From NCBI GenBank assembly GCA_030145845.1, contig JAIXHJ010000004.1:62001-126000 (forward strand): 64,000 bases of DNA, given 5' to 3'. The number at the start of each line of letters is the position of its first letter. Within the stretch, counting starts at the first letter, position 1. The notes under the pieces are model-generated. The model ran no database searches. It saw only the letters and a list, made by a program, of their open reading frames with translations, and was not told the origin of the DNA. The position numbers and the translations under genes are program-made. This DNA comes from Pseudomonadota bacterium (GTDB lineage Bacteria; Pseudomonadota; Gammaproteobacteria; Pseudomonadales; Oceanobacteraceae). Positions 58,426-64,000 of the stretch are shown in pieces.

Positions 58426-59306
58426 GCGTCGCCTGCCTCCTGTGGCTGCCGGCGCCGGATCAGTCCTTCCTGTGCGACCGAGGCCACCAGTTCGCCACCT
58501 TCATTGAAGATCTGACCACGGCAGAAACCACGGCCACCACCGGCATTAGGGCTGTCAATCACGTACAGCAGCCATTCATCCATACGGAACGGACGGTGGA
58601 ACCAGATGCTGTGATCCAGACTGGCGACCTGCATATCCTTCTGCGCCACCGAAACCGCATGCGGATGCAGTGCAGTCGGAATCAGATTGAAGTCTGTGGC
58701 GTAGGCCAGCATGGTGGCATGATCGCGCAGATCTGCCGGCATCGCTGCATCGGCTTTCATCCACACGTACTTGAGCGGTTCTTTTTTCTGCGGTGCAAAA
58801 ATATTGACCGGGTCCAGCACCCGCATTTCGATCGGTTTATCGGCGGTATAGATATCCCGTACCCGTTCCGGGAAATAATCACGGAACTTACGCGCCAGTT
58901 CCAGCTGCGAAGCAATGCCGTCCGGCCCCTTCACTTCCGGCATCGGCACCATGTGCACAAAGCCTTCTTCCGGGTGCTGGAAGGAACACATCATGGTCAG
59001 AATAGCCTTCCCTTTCTGACTGGCGGTAACACGCCGGGTGGTAAAACTGCGGCCATCACGCACCACGTCCACCTCAAATTCAACACTGTCAGCCACGGTA
59101 CCGGGACGCAGGAAATACGCATGCAGCGAATGCGCCGCCCAATCGCCATCCGGCAGCGTCTGATACGCCGCCGACAGACTCTGCCCCAGCACCTGGCCAC
59201 CAAACAGATTACGGAAACCAAGATCCTGACTGCGGCCGCGGAAACGGTTAACACCAATGGCCTCCAGCTTCAGCAGGCTGATCAGTTCTTCAAGTACTTC
59301 ACTCAT
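58422..59306 (-). CDS. tesB: Acyl-CoA thioesterase II
   Basis: A 294-residue double-hotdog thioesterase (E. coli TesB 286) starting MSEVLEELISLLKLEAIGVNRFRG at 59306. Family segments: LFGGQVLGQSLSAAYQTL, HSLHAYFLRPGTVADSVEFEVDVVRDGRSFTTRRV, and in the second repeat LAYATDFNLIPTALHPHA (catalytic Asp) and SLDHSIWFHRPFRMDEWLLY. It hydrolyses medium and long acyl-CoAs. First gene of a two-gene operon. Confidence 0.95.
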   Translation of the reverse strand: MSEVLEELISLLKLEAIGVNRFRGRSQDLGFRNLFGGQVLGQSLSAAYQTLPDGDWAAHSLHAYFLRPGTVADSVEFEVDVVRDGRSFTTRRVTASQKGKAILTMMCSFQHPEEGFVHMVPMPEVKGPDGIASQLELARKFRDYFPERVRDIYTADKPIEMRVLDPVNIFAPQKKEPLKYVWMKADAAMPADLRDHATMLAYATDFNLIPTALHPHAVSVAQKDMQVASLDHSIWFHRPFRMDEWLLYVIDSPNAGGGRGFCRGQIFNEGGELVASVAQEGLIRRRQPQEAGDA

Positions 59307-59440
59307 AAATGCCTCATTATCAGAATGCTGCCCTCCGCAGTATCCGGGCAGCATGGACGGCCTGCCCCGGCCATCACGCTAAACAGGCGCGGATTATACT
59401 ACGCTTGCGGCCGGCGGCATTGGCTGAGCCGACACAGGAA

Positions 59441-60187
59441 CTAGAGCGCGGTAATCTCCTGCAGAAAACCGGTAAAGCGCCGCCAGGATTTCAGATCCGC
59501 TTCTTTCTGGTAACGCTCGCCGCCAAACACGGTAAAGGCATGCTGCGCCCCGCCGTAGGTAATCATTTCGTGCGCCACTCCGGCCTGCTCCAGTTCACCG
59601 GCGAGGTTGGCAAAATCCTGCAGGGTAATGGCCTGATCCGCGGAGCCATGCAGGATCAGCAGCGGCGCACTGACAGCGGCATAATTCTGCCCTTCCGGTG
59701 TCTGCAGACCACCATGAAAGGTGACAAAGCCCCGGGCATTCATACCCGCGCGGGCAGCTTCCAGTACCGCAGCCCCGCCAAAGCAATAACCCATCACCAC
59801 GATATTCGCAGCATCCGCGCCCTGTTTAATGGCCTGTTCCTGCCCGGCAGCCATCAACCGCCGCAGCTTTGCCCGGTCTTTATACAGTTCCCCGGTATGC
59901 TGGCGACGGTCCTCAATCTTTTCCGGCCGGATTCCCTGGCCGAACAGATCCAGCGCAAACACGTTGTAACCCAGTTTATTGAGCATCAGTGCCCGCTGTA
60001 CTTCATAACCGGTCAGGCCATCCCAGTCGTGCGCCAACAGCACTGTGGGCGCGCCGGGTTTCACCTGATACCAGCCCCCTTCATAGACCTTGCCGTCCAC
60101 CGCGTAGACAACTGTCTCAGATACCGGCAGCGCCTGCGCGCTCAGCGCCGGCAGCACCAGCATTGCCATCAGTAACCATGATTTCAT
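59441..60187 (-). CDS. Exported dienelactone hydrolase family protein
   Basis: A 248-residue alpha/beta hydrolase with a signal peptide (about 1-19). The catalytic triad is the Cys nucleophile in GYCFGGAAV, an Asp in HGSADQAITL and a His in GGAQHAFTVFG. DLH-family enzymes open lactones or cleave esters; the periplasmic location here is unlike classical cytoplasmic dienelactone hydrolase. Monocistronic, divergent from trmA. Confidence 0.9.
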   Translation of the reverse strand: MKSWLLMAMLVLPALSAQALPVSETVVYAVDGKVYEGGWYQVKPGAPTVLLAHDWDGLTGYEVQRALMLNKLGYNVFALDLFGQGIRPEKIEDRRQHTGELYKDRAKLRRLMAAGQEQAIKQGADAANIVVMGYCFGGAAVLEAARAGMNARGFVTFHGGLQTPEGQNYAAVSAPLLILHGSADQAITLQDFANLAGELEQAGVAHEMITYGGAQHAFTVFGGERYQKEADLKSWRRFTGFLQEITAL

Positions 60188-60294
60188 CGTTCTGTTCTCC
60201 CTGTTATCCCAGCGTTTTACTCAGTTTATGCAGAGCCGGCCCCGATGTCGCCCTGTTATGCACGGATGCGGCGTGCAGCGGGGGCGCTAATCCG

Positions 60295-60300
60295 TATAAT
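60295..60300 (+). promoter_or_regulatory. Possible -10 element of trmA-dbpA
   Basis: A perfect TATAAT lies 37 bases before the trmA start in the divergent region. The -35 position holds no good match, so the promoter is only suggested. Confidence 0.35.
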
Positions 60301-60337
60301 ACCCGCCCCCTGACAGCAGAAGCCGGAGTGACCTGAC

Positions 60338-61465
60338 ATGCAGCAAAAGATCTACCAACATAAGGTCAGCCCTGAGCGCTACGACCAGCTGCTGGCAGCA
60401 AAGACAGAGCGTCTGCAGGGACTGATGGCCCCATTTATCACGCTGGCGCCTCAGGTGTTTGCCAGTGCAGCACAGCATTTCCGTCTGCGCGCTGAGTTCC
60501 GCCTCTGGCATCAGGATGAACGCTGTTTCTATGCCATGTTTGAGCCGGGCGATAAAAGCACCGCTTATGAGGTAACCGATTTCCCCATCGCCTCCCGTCT
60601 GATCAACCAGCTGATGCAGGACCTGCTGGCGCAGATTCAGCACAATGAACTGCTGCGCCGGCGGTTGTTTCAGGTGGAATTCCTCACCACGCTCAGCGGT
60701 GATGCCCTGATTACCCTGATTTATCACAAAAAGCTGGACGAGGCCTGGCAGCAGCAGGCGCTGCAGCTGCAGCAGACGCTGGGCTTCCCGGTGATCGGCC
60801 GGTCGAAAAAACAGAAGCTGGTGCTGGAACGGGATTACGTTAACGAGACCCTCAGCGTCGATGGCCAGGCCTTCCACTACCGTCAGATTGAAGGCGGTTT
60901 TACCCAGCCCAACGGCGTTATGAACCAGAACATGCTCAGCTGGGCACGTCAGGCGGCGGAAGAAATCACCGCACAACAGGGGCAACACGATCTGGTGGAG
61001 CTGTACTGCGGCAACGGTAACTTCTCCGTTGCGCTGGCCGACAAATTCCGCCGTGTACTGGCGACCGAGATTTCGAAAACATCGGTTGCGGCGGCTCAGG
61101 TCAACATCACGGATAACCAGCTGGATAATCTGATTATTGCCCGCCTGTCGAGTGAAGAATTTGTTCAGGCCCTGCGTGGCGAACGCAGCTTTACCCGTCT
61201 GCAGAATGTGGATCTCAGCAGCTACGATTTCCGCACCGTGCTGGTTGACCCGCCACGCGCCGGGCTGGATGACGAATCCGTACGCCAGATTCAGGCATAC
61301 GACAATATCATTTATATTTCCTGCAACCCGGAAACCCTGAGCAATAACCTCAGCGTTCTGACCCGCACCCATACCATTCAGAAGCTGGCTCTGTTTGACC
61401 AGTTTCCTTACACCGATCATATTGAAACCGGTGTATTGCTGACCCGGAAACCTGCCCATGACTGA
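60338..61465 (+). CDS. trmA: tRNA (uracil(54)-C5)-methyltransferase
   Basis: A 375-residue SAM-dependent enzyme (E. coli 366) forming T54 in the tRNA T-loop. GGAG lies upstream of the ATG. Family marks: FRLRAEFRLWH, FTQPNGVMNQNMLSWA, the SAM motif LVELYCGNGNFSVALA, VDPPRAGLD, and the catalytic Cys in YISCNPETLSNNL. It overlaps dbpA by 8 bases, so the two RNA-related genes form an operon. Confidence 0.96.
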   Translation: MQQKIYQHKVSPERYDQLLAAKTERLQGLMAPFITLAPQVFASAAQHFRLRAEFRLWHQDERCFYAMFEPGDKSTAYEVTDFPIASRLINQLMQDLLAQIQHNELLRRRLFQVEFLTTLSGDALITLIYHKKLDEAWQQQALQLQQTLGFPVIGRSKKQKLVLERDYVNETLSVDGQAFHYRQIEGGFTQPNGVMNQNMLSWARQAAEEITAQQGQHDLVELYCGNGNFSVALADKFRRVLATEISKTSVAAAQVNITDNQLDNLIIARLSSEEFVQALRGERSFTRLQNVDLSSYDFRTVLVDPPRAGLDDESVRQIQAYDNIIYISCNPETLSNNLSVLTRTHTIQKLALFDQFPYTDHIETGVLLTRKPAHD

Positions 61466-62840
61466 TCACCTGTTTTCTTCCCTGCAACGGCTCAGCGAAG
61501 CTGAACTGGATAACCTGCAGCGGCTCGGCTACCAAAAGATGACGGAAATTCAGGCCCGCACCCTGCTGCCGGCACTGGATGGCAGCGATATTCTGGCACA
61601 GGCCAAAACCGGCAGCGGCAAGACCGCGGCGTTTGGTATCCCGCTGCTGCAGAAACTCAATCCACGCTTTTTTGGTGTGCAGGCCATGGTGCTGTGCCCG
61701 ACACGGGAACTCAGTACTCAGGTCGCAGAAGAACTGCGCAAACTGGCCCGCTGGCAACCCAATATCAAGATTGTGATTCTCTGTGGTGGCGTGTCCATTG
61801 GCCCGCAGATCGGTTCGCTGGAGCACGGCGCCCATGTGATCGTCGGGACGCCGGGACGCATCAAAGACCACCTGCGCAAAAAAACGCTGGAAATTGATCA
61901 GCTGAAAACCCTGGTACTGGACGAAGCCGACCGTATGCTGGATATGGGTTTTGCCGACGATATCCGTCACATTGCCGCACACACCCCGGAATCACGCCAG
62001 ACGCTGCTGTTTTCTGCCACCTACCCGGACAATATTGAAAAACTCAGTGCCGATCTGCAGCAGCAACCAGTGCGCGTTACCGTCGAGTCAGTTCACAGTG
62101 GTAACAGCATTGAGCAGGCGTTTTATCAGACCGGTCGCAGTGACAAAGCGGCGCTGCTGATCCGTCTGCTGTCGCATTATCAGATTCAGCAGGCGGTGAT
62201 TTTCTGCAATACACGTCAGGCGACCGAAGACGTCAGCCGTCAGCTGAAAGACGCCGGTTATCTCGCCCGTGCCCTGCACGGTGATATGGACCAGCGTGAA
62301 CGTGACCAGGTCTATATCCAGTTCCGTCAGGGCAGCCTGCATTGTCTGGTTGCCACCGACGTTGCCGCCCGCGGTCTGGATGTGGAAGAGCTGCAGGCGG
62401 TGATCAATTATGAACTGCCGCGCGATCCGGAAGTGTATGTGCACCGTATCGGCCGTACCGGCCGTGCCGGCCATAAAGGACTGGCGATCAGCCTCACCAC
62501 CCCGCAGGAAGAATACAAAGTCAGGGCCATTGAAGATCAGACCGGCCAGAATATTGAGCTGCACAACGATGCTGCCATCGACAGCATTGCCAATACCCCG
62601 GAAAGACCGGAACTGGTCACCCTGTGTCTGGCTGCCGGGCGTAAAAACAAACTGCGTCCGGGTGATATTCTCGGCGCGCTGACCTCCGCTGGTGGCATTG
62701 ATGGCAAAGCCGTAGGGAAAATTGATGTGCTGGACTTTGTCGCCTATGTGGCGGTAAAACGCCCGCAGGCCAGAGCGGCACTGGAGCACCTGCAGAAAAG
62801 CCGCATTAAAGGCCGGGCCGTAAAAGTAAGACGGGTCTGA
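61458..62840 (+). CDS. dbpA: ATP-dependent RNA helicase DbpA
   Basis: A 460-residue DEAD-box helicase (E. coli 457) that acts on 23S rRNA hairpin 92 during 50S assembly. Motifs in order: Q-motif region GYQKMTEIQARTLLPAL, AKTGSGKT, PTRELSTQVAEEL, GTPGR, DEAD, SAT, HGDMDQRERDQ, ATDVAARGLD, HRIGRTGRAG. The C-terminal DbpA RRM-like domain (about 385-460, PELVTLCLAAGRKNKLRPGDILGALT) gives the rRNA specificity and supports dbpA rather than another DEAD-box protein. Confidence 0.96.
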   Translation: MTDHLFSSLQRLSEAELDNLQRLGYQKMTEIQARTLLPALDGSDILAQAKTGSGKTAAFGIPLLQKLNPRFFGVQAMVLCPTRELSTQVAEELRKLARWQPNIKIVILCGGVSIGPQIGSLEHGAHVIVGTPGRIKDHLRKKTLEIDQLKTLVLDEADRMLDMGFADDIRHIAAHTPESRQTLLFSATYPDNIEKLSADLQQQPVRVTVESVHSGNSIEQAFYQTGRSDKAALLIRLLSHYQIQQAVIFCNTRQATEDVSRQLKDAGYLARALHGDMDQRERDQVYIQFRQGSLHCLVATDVAARGLDVEELQAVINYELPRDPEVYVHRIGRTGRAGHKGLAISLTTPQEEYKVRAIEDQTGQNIELHNDAAIDSIANTPERPELVTLCLAAGRKNKLRPGDILGALTSAGGIDGKAVGKIDVLDFVAYVAVKRPQARAALEHLQKSRIKGRAVKVRRV

Positions 62841-64000
62841 TCAGCTGTTCTGTTCCGGGGTATTGCGGGGAATGGTGATCACAAACGCCAGTCCCCCGCC
62901 CTGCGGCGTACTGACTTTAATACTGCCATGCAGAATCCGCGACACCCATTGCTGCACAAGGTGCAGGCCCAGACCGGTCGAGCCTTCGCCACGGGCACTG
63001 GTAATAAAGGGGTCAAACATCCGGCCCAGCATGGTTTCCTCAACACCCCGGCCGTTGTCGGCATAATATATTCTGACCCTGCCCGGCTCTTCACAGCCGG
63101 CCGTCAGCGTAATGCGGTGTTCGCCGGCTGAGCCGAACGCATGACGGACAGAATTCACCATCAGGTTCTGTAAAATCTGGGATATAACACCCGGGTAACC
63201 CGTCATGCTGATATCTTCCGGCAAACGGACATCCAGCCGGATATGTTCCCGTTTCAGCAGCGGACGCATGGAATTCACCAGATCATCCACGACCTGATTC
63301 AGGACAAAATCCGTCTGTTCATCACTGGCGCGGTCAATCGCCAGACGCTTGAAACTGTCGATGGTACTTTTGGCCCGCGAGAGATTATTGCTCAGCAACC
63401 TCAGCGCTTCATCGGCATTGCCGATGTAAGTTTCCAGCGCTTTGCGGCTGAGGCCGGCATGAAACGCTTGCTTAAGAATTCTGTTTTCTTCAGCCAGGTC
63501 CGACGCCATCATAATGGCGCCGCCGACCGGGGTATTTAATTCATGCGCCACCCCGGCGACCATCATCCCCAGTGCCGACAATTTCCGGGTTTCAACCAGC
63601 TCGTCCTGTAACAGCTGCTGTTCACTGATACTCTGATTAAGCTGTTGATTGGTTTCAATCAGTGCCTGTTTATCGTGTTCAAGCTGCTCCGACAATGAAT
63701 TCTGTACAGACATATTACGCATGTCATAAATCAGCAGACGACTGCCGGACAGAAACAGTATCAGAAAAAGAATCGCGGCCGGGCCGGTATTATTGAGCAG
63801 CACCCCGTGCATCACAGCACGGGGAGTATCAGCCAGCAGAAACACCGTGCGCCCCTGCTCCTCACTGCCGGCAACAAAGTTTATTCTGCGGCAACTGATC
63901 AGTTCGCCATGCCAGTCCAGCCCTAATAGCGGCCGCTGACTGCCGATACGTTGCCACAATGCCGGATCTTCTTGCGCCAGATTGAAGTCGCTATGGCCGG
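62841..64000 (-). CDS. Sensor histidine kinase, N-terminus beyond window edge
   Basis: The frame is open to the right edge, so the gene is truncated; about 385 residues are visible. They show the end of a periplasmic sensor domain, one membrane helix (GPAAILFLILFLSGSRLLIYDM), a coiled-coil linker, HisKA with the phospho-acceptor in VAGVAHELNTPVGG, and HATPase_c with N-box NLMVNSVRHAFG, G1 DNGRGVEE and G2 GEGSTGLGLHLVQQW. No receiver domain is fused at the C-terminus. Its stop codon directly abuts the dbpA stop, with the genes convergent. Signal unknown. Confidence 0.92.
   Translation of the reverse strand, partial: GHSDFNLAQEDPALWQRIGSQRPLLGLDWHGELISCRRINFVAGSEEQGRTVFLLADTPRAVMHGVLLNNTGPAAILFLILFLSGSRLLIYDMRNMSVQNSLSEQLEHDKQALIETNQQLNQSISEQQLLQDELVETRKLSALGMMVAGVAHELNTPVGGAIMMASDLAEENRILKQAFHAGLSRKALETYIGNADEALRLLSNNLSRAKSTIDSFKRLAIDRASDEQTDFVLNQVVDDLVNSMRPLLKREHIRLDVRLPEDISMTGYPGVISQILQNLMVNSVRHAFGSAGEHRITLTAGCEEPGRVRIYYADNGRGVEETMLGRMFDPFITSARGEGSTGLGLHLVQQWVSRILHGSIKVSTPQGGGLAFVITIPRNTPEQNS

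Overview
The window reads as chromosomal DNA of a marine-type gammaproteobacterium, probably in or near the Oceanospirillales. This rests on the gene content: a six-gene Rnf operon, FadH, PykA, TrmA, DbpA, GuaBA and the MesD/MesX methionine synthase pair, in moderately high-GC DNA with short operons. The genus cannot be fixed from the sequence alone. No rRNA, tRNA, CRISPR array or complete insertion sequence was seen.

Layout, left to right. At 1-998 is the N-terminal part of a kleisin-like MksF/JetA protein, cut by the window edge. Then come a small membrane protein and a 7TMR-DISM histidine kinase (1184-4124), facing fadH across a bidirectional terminator. mrp follows on the minus strand. 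A minus-strand run at 7624-15675 holds a Yej-like peptide ABC importer (binding protein, two permeases, double ATPase), a periplasmic sensor-like protein and an Ogt-type DNA repair protein. A P-type cation ATPase diverges from it. The Rnf ion-pumping ferredoxin:NAD oxidoreductase operon rnfABCDGE fills 18867-24733.

From 24750 to 31197 are a metallo-beta-lactamase-fold protein related to diiron oxygen-binding proteins, a DUF2214 membrane protein, a small secreted protein, pyruvate kinase, a cupin, the tRNA hydroxylase TrhO and a class V aminotransferase. An AT-rich islet at about 31255-32880 carries one AAA+/STAND-like ATPase with a perfect 16-bp palindrome upstream. It looks horizontally acquired and is the best candidate here for something undescribed, possibly a single-gene defence or regulatory unit. 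Normal composition resumes with yqjG, a DoxX protein and a divergent LysR regulator.

The accessory stretch 35529-46749 contains a metallo-hydrolase, a two-receiver diguanylate cyclase, an SQR-like flavoprotein, IclR and TetR regulators, an enoyl-CoA hydratase divergent from the TetR gene, an AT-richer O-acyltransferase, and a flavin reductase/mesD/mesX cluster for folate-independent methionine synthesis.

The right part is mostly housekeeping: guaBA, a lipoprotein hydrolase, a DUF4105/DUF3015 pair, xseA, an M23 peptidase, a 67-residue unknown protein, an HD-GYP phosphodiesterase, two thioesterases, a dienelactone hydrolase, trmA and dbpA. It ends in a second histidine kinase cut by the right edge. 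Start codons were moved downstream of the longest open frame wherever family alignment or a ribosome binding site required it.
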